From the NCBI GenBank assembly GCA_964509505.1, contig CAZDYP010000001.1, forward strand, positions 1 to 64,000: a stretch of 64,000 bases of DNA. Direction: 5' to 3'. Of this stretch, positions 30,471 through 38,921 are shown one piece after another. Both the position numbers and the translations under genes were made by a program. Under the pieces are notes generated by a model that did no database searches, had not been told where the DNA came from, and saw only the letters and a program-made list of their open reading frames with translations. The stretch is from CAZDYP01 sp964509505 (GTDB lineage Bacteria > Chloroflexota > Anaerolineae > JACRMK01). Each line of letters begins with the position of its first letter. The first letter of the stretch is position 1.

Positions 30471-31577
30471 ATGTCTTTCGATTATAGCACGCTCATTCGT
30501 CCTGACATCTTGGCGCAACCGCTTGAGCAATGGACGAACTCGCTCGAAGCGGCTTCCAAACGCCTAGGCATTCCGATTGAGAAGCTTGCCAAGCTCGGCA
30601 CCAACGAAAACTTGTACGGGCCCTCGCCCAAAGTGAAAGAAACCATTGCCAACTTTAACGAGCTCTATTACTATCCTGACCCACTATACATCAATCTGCG
30701 GAATACCTTAGCGCGACACACAGGCGCAGCAGCCGACCGCATCATCGTCGGCAATGGTCTCGATGAAGTGATTCAGTTGGTGACGCGCGTGCTGTTGCGA
30801 CCCAACGACGCGATTCTCGTTTGCCCCCCCAACTTCGAGGTCTATAATGCCGAAGCGGAGACTGCACATGGGCGCGTCGTCTCTGTGCCGCGCCGTGTTG
30901 ACCTGTCGCTTGATTGGGATGCGATTGAGCGCGCATGGGCTGAACATGAGAACATCAAGCTGATTTGGCTCACGTCGCCGAACAATCCCGATGGCGCGTT
31001 GCTCCCGCGCGAGGATTTGCTCCATATTCTGAAGCTGCCTGCCTTTGTGATGGTGGATGAAGCCTACATTGATTTTGCGCCCGCCTCGGCTTCACATCTC
31101 GAATTGACGGCGACGCATCCAAACATCGCCGTGTTGCGCACTTTCAGCAAGGGCCCCGCGTTGGCGGGCGTGCGTGTGGGTTATGGTGTGTTTCCCAAAA
31201 TTCTCGCGGATAATCTCTGGAAAATTATCCAGCCGTTCAATGTGAATGTATTAGGGGCGGTGGCAGCGCAAGCGGCGCTGGACGATTGGGATTACACACG
31301 CCAGATTGCCGCCAAGATCATTGACGAGCGCGAGAAACTATTCGAGGAACTGGCGCAGTTTCCATTCCTGCAACCTTATCGCAGCCATGCGAATTTTCTC
31401 CTGTGCAAAGTTGTCGGACGGTCGGCGGCGGATTTGCGGAATGATTTGGCGAAGCAGGGTATCTTGATTCGCGCGATTGACAGTCCACAGTTGCCCAATC
31501 ACCTCCGCATCACGATTGGCACACCGCGCGAGACGAAGATGTTGTTGGACGCATTGAAAGTAGTCAGTAGTCAGTAA
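30471..31577 (+). CDS. hisC: Histidinol-phosphate aminotransferase HisC
   Basis: A 368-residue class I/II PLP aminotransferase of the HisC type: LGTNENLYGPSPKV at the start, VGNGLDEVIQLVTRVLL, WLTSPNNPDGALL, VMVDEAYIDF and the PLP lysine in LRTFSKGPALAGVRVGYG, then a C-terminal RAIDSPQLPNHLRITIG with the substrate arginine. It converts imidazole-acetol phosphate to histidinol phosphate using glutamate. GAGGAG precedes the ATG. The last residues VVSSQ and the stop are encoded by a CAGTAGT word repeat. Confidence 0.93.
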   Translation: MSFDYSTLIRPDILAQPLEQWTNSLEAASKRLGIPIEKLAKLGTNENLYGPSPKVKETIANFNELYYYPDPLYINLRNTLARHTGAAADRIIVGNGLDEVIQLVTRVLLRPNDAILVCPPNFEVYNAEAETAHGRVVSVPRRVDLSLDWDAIERAWAEHENIKLIWLTSPNNPDGALLPREDLLHILKLPAFVMVDEAYIDFAPASASHLELTATHPNIAVLRTFSKGPALAGVRVGYGVFPKILADNLWKIIQPFNVNVLGAVAAQAALDDWDYTRQIAAKIIDEREKLFEELAQFPFLQPYRSHANFLLCKVVGRSAADLRNDLAKQGILIRAIDSPQLPNHLRITIGTPRETKMLLDALKVVSSQ

Positions 31578-31588
31578 CCAGTAGTCAG
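31556..31588. repeat. CAGTAGT word repeat at the hisC/hisB junction
   Basis: Four copies of an AGTAGTC/AGTAACC word run through the hisC stop codon; it supplies codons VVSSQ and TAA. Confidence 0.7.
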
Positions 31589-31610
31589 ATGAACTGGAAC
31601 TGGAACGATT

Positions 31611-32198
31611 ATGGCACGCACCTCGACCATCACTCGCAAAACGAATGAGACCGCCGTCACGCTGACGCTTGACCTTGATGGCGTGGGCAAGCATGACATC
31701 GTGACAGGTGTGCCATTCCTCGATCATCTCTTGACACATGTCTCGTTGCATGGCGTGATAGATCTGAGCGTGAATGCGCAAGGCGATTTGCACATTGACG
31801 AGCATCACACCGTCGAGGATGTGGCGATTGCGCTGGGGCAAGCCATTGCGGAAGCGCTTGGCCAACGCGCAAGTATTCGGCGCATGGGGCATGCGTACGT
31901 GCCGATGGATGAAGCGCTCGCCTTCGTCGCGATTGATTTGAGCGGGCGACCTTACACAGTGATTGATGCGACATTCGACACGCCAAAGATCGGCGCGCTC
32001 GGCACAAGCCTCATTCCGCATTTTCTTGAATCGTTGGCGACGCACGCCAAAATGAATCTTCATGCGCGCGTGTTGTATGGGCGCGATGACCATCACAAAG
32101 CCGAAGCGTTGTTCAAGGCGTTGGGGCGCGCGTTACGTGAAGCGGTGGAACTTGACCCGCGACGGAGTGGTGTGCCATCAACGAAGGGCGTTCTATAA
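31611..32198 (+). CDS. hisB: Imidazoleglycerol-phosphate dehydratase HisB
   Basis: A 195-residue monofunctional dehydratase. The metal-binding repeats are clear: FLDHLLTHVSLHG with DEHHTVEDVAIALG, and the second-half PHFLESLATHAKMNLH with GRDDHHKAEALFKALGRALREA. It dehydrates imidazole-glycerol phosphate with manganese. There is no HAD phosphatase half, so a separate phosphatase is needed; the PHP gene in the same operon is the candidate. The gene ends at a CCCCAAT repeat. Confidence 0.96.
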   Translation: MARTSTITRKTNETAVTLTLDLDGVGKHDIVTGVPFLDHLLTHVSLHGVIDLSVNAQGDLHIDEHHTVEDVAIALGQAIAEALGQRASIRRMGHAYVPMDEALAFVAIDLSGRPYTVIDATFDTPKIGALGTSLIPHFLESLATHAKMNLHARVLYGRDDHHKAEALFKALGRALREAVELDPRRSGVPSTKGVL

Positions 32199-32254
32199 AA
32201 ATCCCCAATCCCCAATTCCAACCCCCCAATTGGGATTGGGGATTGGGGGGGATT
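32199..32254. repeat. CCCCAAT/ATTGGGG inverted repeat at the hisB/hisH junction
   Basis: Two CCCCAAT heptamers plus AACCCCCCAATT are followed by TTGGGATTGGGGATTGGGG, so left and right halves can pair. The heptamer equals the CCCCART type known in heterocystous cyanobacteria. It fills the whole junction. Confidence 0.8.
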
Positions 32255-32260
32255 GTTACG

Positions 32261-32884
32261 ATGATTGCGATCATTGATTATGGTTTGTCCAACCTCCGCA
32301 GCGTGCAGCGCGCATTCGCGCAGTGTGGCGTGGAGGCTGAGATCATCACGACGCCAGAGAAGTTGGCGGCGGCGCGAGGCGCGGTGATTCCAGGCGTCGG
32401 CGCGTTTGGGCAGGCGATGGTGAACTTGCGCGCGGCGGGTTTCGTGGACGCGATTCACGAATTTGTCGCGCGCGGCAGACCGTTCGGCGGCATTTGTTTG
32501 GGTATGCAATTGTTGTTCGAGGCAAGCGAAGAATTAGGACAGCATCAAGGACTTGGCTTGCTCAAAGGCAGCGTCAAAAAGTTTGCGGGCGGCGTGAAGG
32601 TGCCGCATATTGGCTGGAATCAGGTCAATATCGTGCATGACACGCCGTTGCTCGCGCGCATTCGCAGCGGCAGCTATGCTTACTTCGTGCACTCGTATTA
32701 CGTCGTGCCAAGTGACCAGTCGCTTGTATGCGCGACGACGGACTACGGCGAGCCGTTTGCGTCGGTCGTCGCGCGCGACAATTTGTATGCGTTTCAATTC
32801 CATCCGGAGAAAAGCCAGCAGGTAGGTTTGCAGATGTTACGCAACTTCGCGCAGCTGGCGGATGAAGTGGTTAGTGTGACGTGA
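32261..32884 (+). CDS. hisH: Imidazole glycerol phosphate synthase glutaminase subunit HisH
   Basis: A 207-residue class I glutamine amidotransferase. The nucleophile Cys is in GICLGMQLLFE and the His/Glu of the triad in FQFHPEKSQ; the start IAIIDYGLSNLRSVQRAF and PGVGAFGQAM are typical. It supplies ammonia to HisF. The ATG at 32261 gives the canonical N terminus; the frame upstream is part of the CCCCAAT repeat. No Shine-Dalgarno is present other than the G-rich repeat end. Confidence 0.95.
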   Translation: MIAIIDYGLSNLRSVQRAFAQCGVEAEIITTPEKLAAARGAVIPGVGAFGQAMVNLRAAGFVDAIHEFVARGRPFGGICLGMQLLFEASEELGQHQGLGLLKGSVKKFAGGVKVPHIGWNQVNIVHDTPLLARIRSGSYAYFVHSYYVVPSDQSLVCATTDYGEPFASVVARDNLYAFQFHPEKSQQVGLQMLRNFAQLADEVVSVT

Positions 32885-32891
32885 GTTACTC

Positions 32892-32972
32892 CATTCAACA
32901 CCAAGGCACAAAAGCTCACACGGGCCAAATTTTTCTTTGTGCCTTCGCGCTTTCTTCGTGTCCGAGTGTTGG
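32892..32972. repeat. 'caaggcacaaa / tttgtgcctt' inverted repeat after hisH
   Basis: AACACCAAGGCACAAAAGC is complemented further on by TTTGTGCCTTCGCGCTTTCTTCGTG...GTGTT. A related repeat is at 59045-59150. The 250-nt hisH/epimerase junction contains no other gene; a GC-rich stretch at 33000-33095 shows only weak dyads. Confidence 0.55.
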
Positions 32973-33134
32973 AACACTGATTCGCTCATGGATAGAAAGC
33001 GTGCAACCGTCCCTGGCTCGCGCGCGACTCGCGTGAGTCGCAAATCCCGCGCCCTTGGCGGTGGCGGTGACTATCCACCGCGAGCGTAGCGCTATTGCTA
33101 AACATGAGCGCAATGATTTTTATTTCGATAGACC

Positions 33135-34184
33135 ATGACCAATACAACTAAGACCTATTTGATTACAGGCGGCGCCGGCTTTTTAGGCATCAACCTGATT
33201 CGCTATCTGCTGAACAAGGGACACACGATTGTCTCGCTTGACATCGCCGCGTTCGACTATCCGGAGCGTGACCGTGTGAAGATTATCAAGGGCGACATCC
33301 GCAAAAAAGAGGATGTGGATCGCGCGCTAGAAGGCGTGGACATCGTCGTGCATACGGCGGCGGCCTTGCCCCTTTACAAAAAAGAAGACATCATCTCAAC
33401 GGATATTGACGGCATTCGGATTGTGCTGCAAGCGGCGTATGCGCACAAGGTCGAGCGCATGATTCACATTTCTTCGACGGCGGTGTATGGCATTCCCGAC
33501 CACCATCCATTGCTGGAGGATGACAAACTGGATGGCGTGGGACCGTATGGTCACGCCAAAGTCGAAGCGGAGCGGATTTGCGAGGAATATCGGCAAAAAG
33601 GTTTCTGTGTGCCAATCATCCGCCCTAAGTCATTTGTCGGACCCGAACGACTCGGCGTGTTCGCATTGTTTTATGACTGGGCGAAAGACGGCAAAGGCTT
33701 CCCGATGTTGGGCAGCGGCGCCAATCGTTATCAGCTGCTCGATGTCGAAGACTTGTGCGACGCGATTTACTTGACGGCGACGCTCGAGCCGAAAATCGTT
33801 AATGACACCTTCAACATTGGCGCGAAAGAATTTGCGACGATGAAGGAAGATTATCAGGCTGTGTTGGATTATGCGGGCTTCGGCAAAAAGATCGTTCCGT
33901 TACCAGCCGCCCCCGCGATTTGGACGTTGCGCGTGTTGGAGTTCTTTCGTCTCTCGCCGCTTTACAAGTGGGTGTATGAGACGGCGTCGAAAGATTCGTT
34001 CGTCTCGATTGAAAAAGCCGAGCGTGTGCTTGGCTTCAAGCCGAAGTATTCCAACCAGCAGGCGCTCGTTCGCAACTATCAATGGTATCTGGAACATCTC
34101 TCGCAGTTCGAGCACACCTCAGGCGTGTCGCATCGCGTGCCGTGGAAGCAAGGCGCGTTGGCGTTGGCGAAGCTGTTTTTCTAA
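33135..34184 (+). CDS. NAD-dependent epimerase/dehydratase family protein
   Basis: A 349-residue extended short-chain dehydrogenase/reductase. The NAD-binding motif GGAGFLGINLIRYL is at the N terminus, the active-site Ser/Tyr/Lys in ISSTAVYG and YGHAKVEAE, with DIRKKEDVDRALEGVDIVVHTAA between. Typical substrates are nucleotide sugars; this one cannot be assigned. It is a passenger between hisH and hisA with no known role in histidine synthesis, and is transcribed with them by position. It ends 9 nt before hisA. Confidence 0.87.
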   Translation: MTNTTKTYLITGGAGFLGINLIRYLLNKGHTIVSLDIAAFDYPERDRVKIIKGDIRKKEDVDRALEGVDIVVHTAAALPLYKKEDIISTDIDGIRIVLQAAYAHKVERMIHISSTAVYGIPDHHPLLEDDKLDGVGPYGHAKVEAERICEEYRQKGFCVPIIRPKSFVGPERLGVFALFYDWAKDGKGFPMLGSGANRYQLLDVEDLCDAIYLTATLEPKIVNDTFNIGAKEFATMKEDYQAVLDYAGFGKKIVPLPAAPAIWTLRVLEFFRLSPLYKWVYETASKDSFVSIEKAERVLGFKPKYSNQQALVRNYQWYLEHLSQFEHTSGVSHRVPWKQGALALAKLFF

Positions 34185-34193
34185 ACCGCTCTT

Positions 34194-34955
34194 ATGGAAA
34201 TTTTTCCTGCGATTGATTTGCGCGGCGGTCAGGTCGTGCGTTTGAAACAGGGCGATCCCAACGCGCAGACGACGTTCTCCGATAGCCCTACGGCGATGGC
34301 GCAACAGTGGGTGCGGCAAGGCGCGCGGTGGTTACACATCGTCAATCTAGATGGCGCGTTCACGGGCGATACCCCCTTCGTGCAATTGGGCAGACCTCAC
34401 GCCAATCTTGATGCGTTGCGCGACATCTTGCAAACCGTGGATGTGCCTGTGCAGTTTGGCGGCGGCTTGCGCGATTTGCCCAGCATCGCTTATGTGATTG
34501 GCTTAGGGGCGGCGCGGGTGATTATCGGCACGGCGGCAGTGAAAAAGCCTCAGCTTGTGAGCGAAGCCATCGCCACATTCGGCGCGGAGAAAATCGTCGT
34601 CGGTCTTGATGCAAAAGAGGGCGCAGTCGCTACGCATGGTTGGCAAGAAATGTCGGCGTTGCGCGTGGGTGAAGTTGCGCTACGGATGAAAACGCTGGGG
34701 GTGCAGCGTGTCGTTTTCACTGATATTTCGCGTGATGGGATGTTGCAAGGTGTGAATGCTGCAGCCACATACCAATTAGCCAAAGATAGCGATTTGAAAA
34801 TCATCGCATCAGGCGGCGTTGCATCATTAGGTGATATTCGCCAATTGAAAGCCGCTGAGTGTGAGGGCGTCGAAGGCGTGATCGTAGGTCAAGCGTTGTA
34901 CACAGGCGCAATCAATTTACCAGAAGCAATTAAAATTGCAGATGGCAAATTGTAG
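34194..34955 (+). CDS. hisA: ProFAR isomerase HisA
   Basis: A 253-residue (beta-alpha)8 isomerase: MEIFPAIDLRGGQVVRLKQGD with catalytic Asp, VQFGGGLRD phosphate site, VVGLDAKEGAVATHGWQE, VFTDISRDGMLQG with the second Asp, and IASGGVASLGDI. It opens the ribose of the fourth-step intermediate (Amadori rearrangement). The C-terminal residues KIADGKL and stop come from the inverted repeat that follows, so the tail may be non-ancestral. Confidence 0.95.
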   Translation: MEIFPAIDLRGGQVVRLKQGDPNAQTTFSDSPTAMAQQWVRQGARWLHIVNLDGAFTGDTPFVQLGRPHANLDALRDILQTVDVPVQFGGGLRDLPSIAYVIGLGAARVIIGTAAVKKPQLVSEAIATFGAEKIVVGLDAKEGAVATHGWQEMSALRVGEVALRMKTLGVQRVVFTDISRDGMLQGVNAAATYQLAKDSDLKIIASGGVASLGDIRQLKAAECEGVEGVIVGQALYTGAINLPEAIKIADGKL

Positions 34956-34999
34956 ATTGAAAAATAATTCGCAATCTGCCATTTGCCATGTGCCAGCTG
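34934..34999. repeat. GCAGATGGCAAAT / ATTTGCCATCTGC word repeat at the hisA/hisF junction
   Basis: AATTGCAGATGGCAAATTG is complemented by CGCAATCTGCCATTTGCCATG across an A/T-rich loop. It encodes the end of HisA. Confidence 0.7.
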
Positions 35000-35004
35000 C
35001 ACTT

Positions 35005-35778
35005 ATGTTAGCGAAGCGTATCATTCCTTGTTTAGATGTGAAAGACGGGCGCGTCGTAAAGGGCGTGAGCTTCGTCAATCTGCGCGACGCGGGCGACCCC
35101 GTGGAGCAGGGCGTCGTCTATGACCGTGAAGGCGCAGACGAGTTGGTGTTTCTCGACATCACGGCGTCCTACGAGAAGCGCGCGACGACGTTGGCGATGG
35201 TGCGCGCGGTGGCGGATGCGGTATTTATTCCGTTCACCGTTGGCGGCGGGGTGCGCGCAGTGGACGATGTGCGCGCCATCTTGCGCGCGGGCGCGGACAA
35301 GGTCGCTATCAACACAGCCGCCGTGCAGCATCCGCAGCTCATCGCCGACGCCGCGAATCAATTTGGGGTGCAGTGCATCGTCGTTGCCATTGACGCAAAA
35401 CGTGAAGCCAATCGTCGCTGGCAAGTCTATACGCATGGCGGACGCAGACCCAGTGAGCGCGATGTGATAGAATGGGCGCGTGAAGTGGAGCAACGTGGCG
35501 CGGGTGAAATTTTGTTGACGAGCATGGATGAAGATGGACAACTGAATGGTTACGACATTGCGTTGACGCGCGCGGTTGCCGCAGCGGTGACGATTCCTGT
35601 GATCGCTTCGGGCGGCGCGGGCCGGCTCGCAGATTTTCATGCAGCGTTGACCGCTGGCCATGCAAGCGCGGCGTTGGCGGCGTCGTTGTTCCACGATCGC
35701 AAGCTCTCCCTCTCCGAGGTGAAGCGATATTTGGTGGAGCATGGCGTGCCGGTGAGACCTGTTGAGCTGAATGGGTAA
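35005..35778 (+). CDS. hisF: Imidazole glycerol phosphate synthase cyclase subunit HisF
   Basis: A 257-residue (beta-alpha)8 cyclase, the partner of HisH. MLAKRIIPCLDVKDGRVVKGVSFVNLRDAGDPVE carries the catalytic Asp; FTVGGGVRAVDDVRAILRAGADKVAINTAAV, GEILLTSMDEDGQLNGYD with the second Asp, and PVIASGGAGRLADF follow. The ATG at 35005 gives the canonical N terminus; the longer frame from 34936 is only repeat. It makes imidazole-glycerol phosphate and AICAR. Confidence 0.96.
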   Translation: MLAKRIIPCLDVKDGRVVKGVSFVNLRDAGDPVEQGVVYDREGADELVFLDITASYEKRATTLAMVRAVADAVFIPFTVGGGVRAVDDVRAILRAGADKVAINTAAVQHPQLIADAANQFGVQCIVVAIDAKREANRRWQVYTHGGRRPSERDVIEWAREVEQRGAGEILLTSMDEDGQLNGYDIALTRAVAAAVTIPVIASGGAGRLADFHAALTAGHASAALAASLFHDRKLSLSEVKRYLVEHGVPVRPVELNG

Positions 35779-35816
35779 ATGGGTAAACGAGGCAACGAGA
35801 GGTTGACTCGGCGACA

Positions 35817-36140
35817 ATGATCATGCAACTCAAATTTGATGCAAATGGTTTGGTGCCTGCCATCGTGCAAGACGCGCAGACCAAAGAAGTCTTGATGATG
35901 GCGTACATGACTCGTGAATCAGTGCAGCGCACGCTCGCGTTGGGCGAGACGGTGTTCTGGAGCCGCAGTCGTAACGAACTTTGGCGCAAGGGCGAGACGT
36001 CAGGCAACACGCAGCGCGTCGTCGCCATGCGCGCGGATTGTGATGGCGATACATTGCTCATTCTAGTCGAACCGCGCGGGCCCGCTTGTCACACGGGAGC
36101 CGTGAGCTGTTTCTTCAACGAGCTAGAGCTGGGAGATTAG
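35817..36140 (+). CDS. hisI: Phosphoribosyl-AMP cyclohydrolase HisI
   Basis: A 107-residue monofunctional HisI. Conserved FDANGLVPAIVQDAQTKEVLMMAYM, TVFWSRSRNELWRKGETSGNTQRV, the metal-binding DCDGDTLLILVEPRGPACHTG and SCFFN are all there. It opens the purine ring of phosphoribosyl-AMP using zinc and magnesium. The usual partner domain HisE is a separate gene 2.3 kb downstream, with an AAA ATPase and an Uma2 gene between them. The junction downstream is a TAATCTCT-word repeat. Confidence 0.95.
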   Translation: MIMQLKFDANGLVPAIVQDAQTKEVLMMAYMTRESVQRTLALGETVFWSRSRNELWRKGETSGNTQRVVAMRADCDGDTLLILVEPRGPACHTGAVSCFFNELELGD

Positions 36141-36198
36141 CGACCGGATGCCAAGCGTTAATCTCTAAGCTCTAATTTGCTAATCTCTCATCTCCACA
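36128..36198. repeat. AGAGATTAG / CTAATCTCT word repeat at the hisI/ATPase junction
   Basis: GAGCTGGGAGATTAGCG at the end of hisI is complemented by CGTTAATCTCTAAGCTCTAATTTGCTAATCTCTCATCTC. The left arm contains the hisI stop codon. Confidence 0.7.
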
Positions 36199-36210
36199 GA
36201 AGGAGAACTC

Positions 36211-37839
36211 ATGCGTTATTTGTTAGATCAACAATCCTATGATGAAATGAAAGGGCGCAAGGACCATACGACTGATTGTTACGTGCGCCCGAATGAGTAC
36301 TTGCATCACATGTACACCAATGGCGTGAAATGTGTTGTCGCGCGCGCGTTGATGGAAGCCTTGAAGGAGGCGATTGCCAAGCGCGACGTGGAAGCGGTGC
36401 GCCATTTGCAACTGCACAAAGAGCAGCTCGACAGTTTGGTGGCGCAAGCGCAAAAAGCAGGCTCGTTGGCGGCGGCGAAGATGTTGGGTGAGCCATTTCC
36501 TACCGAAGAAGATAGCGCCGTCCCACAAAACAACTTTGTGCCGTTGCCGCCGAAGAGCTGGGAGGAAACGGGGCTAAACCGTTCGATTTTATTCGAGAGC
36601 ATTCTGCGCGTCATCTACAATCAGGGTCGTCCTACGGGTCAAGAGATTTCGCGCACGTTGGGCTTATCGTATCGCGTGGTCGGTCCGTTGTTGGTCGAGA
36701 TGCGGAATGCGGAGGATGTGGACATTGCGGGACAGCGCGGCATCGGCGATTCAGGCTATGAATACATCTTGACGCCGCGCGGCGCACGCAACGTCGAGGA
36801 CGCGCTCAAGAAAAATGCATACAGCGGTCCCGTGCCTGTGCCGTTCGAAGTGTACAAGAAAGCCGTCAAAGCGCAGACGATGAAAAATGTCGTCGTCACA
36901 CGCCAGAACATCCGCAAAGCATTCAGCGATTTGATCCTCAGCGATTCGGCGCTCAGCGAAATCGGCCCCGCCGTCAATTCGGGCGCGTCGGTGTTCTTCT
37001 TTGGCTTCCCCGGCAATGGCAAGACCAGCATTGCCGAGCGCATCACGCGCTTGATGGGCGATTATATTTTTATCCCGTATGCCGTCGAAGCGGAAGGACA
37101 GATCATCAAAATTTATGATTCCATCGTGCATGAGCTCGCGCCCGAATATCAAGGGAACGCGGAACACCAAACAGGCACTGAGTTGCTCTTCGACCAACGC
37201 TGGGTGCGTATCAAACGTCCTGTCGTCATCGTCGGCGGCGAGTTAATCTTGTCCATGCTCGACCTGACATACAACGATTATGGCAAGTTTTACGAAGCGC
37301 CGTTCCAGATGAAAGCCAACGGCGGCATCTTCATGATTGACGATTTCGGGCGTCAGCAAGTGCGCCCGATGGATTTGCTCAATCGTTGGATTGTGCCGCT
37401 CGAAAAACGCTACGACTATTTGACAACCGTCACCGGCAAGAAGATGGAAGTGCCCTTCGACGAATTGCTGATTTTCTCGACGAACCTCGACCCGCATCAG
37501 CTCGCTGACGAAGCGTTCTTGCGGCGCATCAAATTCAAAATCGAAGTGCGTGACCCCGACGAGGCGCAGTGGCGCAAAATTTGGGAGCTGGTGTGCCGAG
37601 GGCGCAAAATCGAATTGGATCAGAAAGGTGTAGATTATCTCATCGAGAAGTGGTACAAGCCGACGAATCGCCCGTTCCGCATGTGCCAACCGCGTGACAT
37701 CCTCGACCAGATGATCAGCATCGCCAAGTACAACATGGAGCAGCCGACTTTCACGCCTGATTTGATTGACGCCGCCTGCTCGACGTACTTCATCAGCGAA
37801 CAGAAAAAAGATTTCGGCGCGAAGGTTCGGTTGGAGTAA
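36211..37839 (+). CDS. AAA+ ATPase with N-terminal helical/winged-helix region
   Basis: A 542-residue cytoplasmic protein. The N-terminal 110 residues look helical; about 120-190 resemble a winged helix (SILFESILRVIYNQGRPTGQEISRTLGLSYRVV); the AAA+ core has Walker A GFPGNGKTS (265-273), Walker B GGIFMIDDFG (371-380), sensor-like LLIFSTNLDP and a C-terminal lid (RPFRMCQPRDILDQM). I know similar ATPases from Chloroflexota and other lineages where function is unassigned. It is preceded by AAGGAG and lies between hisI and the Uma2 gene. There is no evident link to histidine synthesis. Confidence 0.8.
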   Translation: MRYLLDQQSYDEMKGRKDHTTDCYVRPNEYLHHMYTNGVKCVVARALMEALKEAIAKRDVEAVRHLQLHKEQLDSLVAQAQKAGSLAAAKMLGEPFPTEEDSAVPQNNFVPLPPKSWEETGLNRSILFESILRVIYNQGRPTGQEISRTLGLSYRVVGPLLVEMRNAEDVDIAGQRGIGDSGYEYILTPRGARNVEDALKKNAYSGPVPVPFEVYKKAVKAQTMKNVVVTRQNIRKAFSDLILSDSALSEIGPAVNSGASVFFFGFPGNGKTSIAERITRLMGDYIFIPYAVEAEGQIIKIYDSIVHELAPEYQGNAEHQTGTELLFDQRWVRIKRPVVIVGGELILSMLDLTYNDYGKFYEAPFQMKANGGIFMIDDFGRQQVRPMDLLNRWIVPLEKRYDYLTTVTGKKMEVPFDELLIFSTNLDPHQLADEAFLRRIKFKIEVRDPDEAQWRKIWELVCRGRKIELDQKGVDYLIEKWYKPTNRPFRMCQPRDILDQMISIAKYNMEQPTFTPDLIDAACSTYFISEQKKDFGAKVRLE

Positions 37840-37874
37840 AAGCCTTCGCAAGGTTTTGGTGGTGGAGGTGTGTT

Positions 37875-38438
37875 ATGAGTGTGTTGACTGCTCCGCCTTC
37901 TGCGAAACTCATCACAGGCGAAGAGCTTTTGAAGATGGGCAACATCGGACCATGCGAATTGATTGATGGGAGGATCGTGATGGGTGAACCCACGGGTTTT
38001 GAACATGGACGCTTGGAAACTCGACTGGGCGGGAAGCTCGACGTGTTTGTGTCGCTACGCAAACTCGGTTGGGTGACGAGCGGTGAGGCAGGTGTTTACA
38101 CGCACCGCAATCCTGATTGGGTGCGCGGCGTGGATGTAGCGTTCATTTCACGAGCCCGTTTGCCGAGTGGTCCCACCTACAAATTTTTGGAGGTTGCGCC
38201 TGAGCTCATCGTAGAGGTGATGTCGCCCGATGACACCTGGACAGAAGTGCGCGCCAAACTCGCGGAGTATTTTGCGATTGGCGTGTTGTGGGTGTGGGTG
38301 GTCGCGCCGAAAGAGCGCGCCCTCATCGCGCATTATCCTAGCGGAGAGACCAAACGATTCGGTGAAGCCGATACGCTGCGCGGTGAAGGCATCCTGAATG
38401 GTTTCGTCCTGCCCATCGCCGAGTTGTTCGAGAGCTAA
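37875..38438 (+). CDS. Uma2-family (DUF820) PD-(D/E)xK nuclease-like protein
   Basis: A 187-residue protein of the Uma2/DUF820 family, which has a restriction-endonuclease fold. Seen: ITGEELLKMGNIGPCELIDGRIV at the N terminus, the Asp in WVRGVDVAFIS and the ELIVEVMSPDD strand with Glu, then LAEYFAIGVLWVWVVAPKERAL. Uma2 genes are numerous in Chloroflexota and cyanobacteria; their biological role is unknown. GGAGGT precedes the ATG. It ends two bases before hisE, so it is part of the same transcript. Confidence 0.85.
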   Translation: MSVLTAPPSAKLITGEELLKMGNIGPCELIDGRIVMGEPTGFEHGRLETRLGGKLDVFVSLRKLGWVTSGEAGVYTHRNPDWVRGVDVAFISRARLPSGPTYKFLEVAPELIVEVMSPDDTWTEVRAKLAEYFAIGVLWVWVVAPKERALIAHYPSGETKRFGEADTLRGEGILNGFVLPIAELFES

Positions 38439-38440
38439 AC

Positions 38441-38731
38441 ATGAGTGACCCCGTGAACATCGTCCATGAATTGTCGCGCGTGATCCGCGCGCGCAAAGCG
38501 AATGCGCCCACAGGTTCATACACGGCGTCATTGTTTGCAAAGGGCGAGGATGAAATCGTGAAGAAGGTGGGTGAGGAAGCCATCGAGGTCATCGTCGCCG
38601 CGAAAGGGCAGGGGCGCGAGCGCATCGTTTCTGAGTCGGCGGACTTGATTTATCACTTGTTGGTGTTGCTGGCGGAGAAAGCGGTTGCTTGGGAGGAAGT
38701 GGAGGCGGAGTTGCGGCAGCGGATGCAGTGA
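38441..38731 (+). CDS. hisE: Phosphoribosyl-ATP diphosphatase HisE
   Basis: A 96-residue all-helical MazG-like pyrophosphatase: VIRARKANAPTGSYTASLFAKGEDEIVKKVGEEAIEVIVAAKGQG, then ESADLIYHLLVLLAEKAV, with the metal-binding Glu residues in EEAIEV and ESADLIYH. It converts phosphoribosyl-ATP to phosphoribosyl-AMP, the second step. It closes the his operon; a strong hairpin follows 27 nt later. Confidence 0.94.
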   Translation: MSDPVNIVHELSRVIRARKANAPTGSYTASLFAKGEDEIVKKVGEEAIEVIVAAKGQGRERIVSESADLIYHLLVLLAEKAVAWEEVEAELRQRMQ

Positions 38732-38757
38732 AGGCTAAAAAGTAATGAGTGAAAAGT

Positions 38758-38800
38758 AAACGAGCGATGCATAGAAGAAGCGCATCGCTCGTTTGTGTTT
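38758..38800 (+). terminator. Terminator of the his operon
   Basis: AAACGAGCGATGC (38758-38770) and GCATCGCTCGTTT (38782-38794) form a 13-bp perfect stem with an 11-base loop, followed by GTGTTTG. Confidence 0.75.
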
Positions 38801-38837
38801 GCCGTAAGGCATTTTGCTCACGCGCAGAAACAGTGCG

Positions 38838-38911
38838 ACTGAAACCGCGCAGAAACGAAGTGCGCGAAGAAAAAGACCCCTTCGCGCGCTTCGCTTCTTT
38901 GCGGTTACTGA
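38838..38911. repeat. 'gcgaag / cttcgc' inverted repeat after the his operon
   Basis: ACCGCGCAGAAACGAAGTGCGCGAAG pairs imperfectly with CTTCGCGCGCTTCGCTTCTTTGCGGT. Same family as 5753-5843 and 16098-16353. Confidence 0.6.
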
Positions 38912-38921
38912 AGCGAGCATT

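Noticed and set aside
34936..35004. N-terminal extension of HisF
   Set aside because: The extension is made of the junction repeat, and MLAKRIIPCLDV at 35005 is the canonical HisF start.
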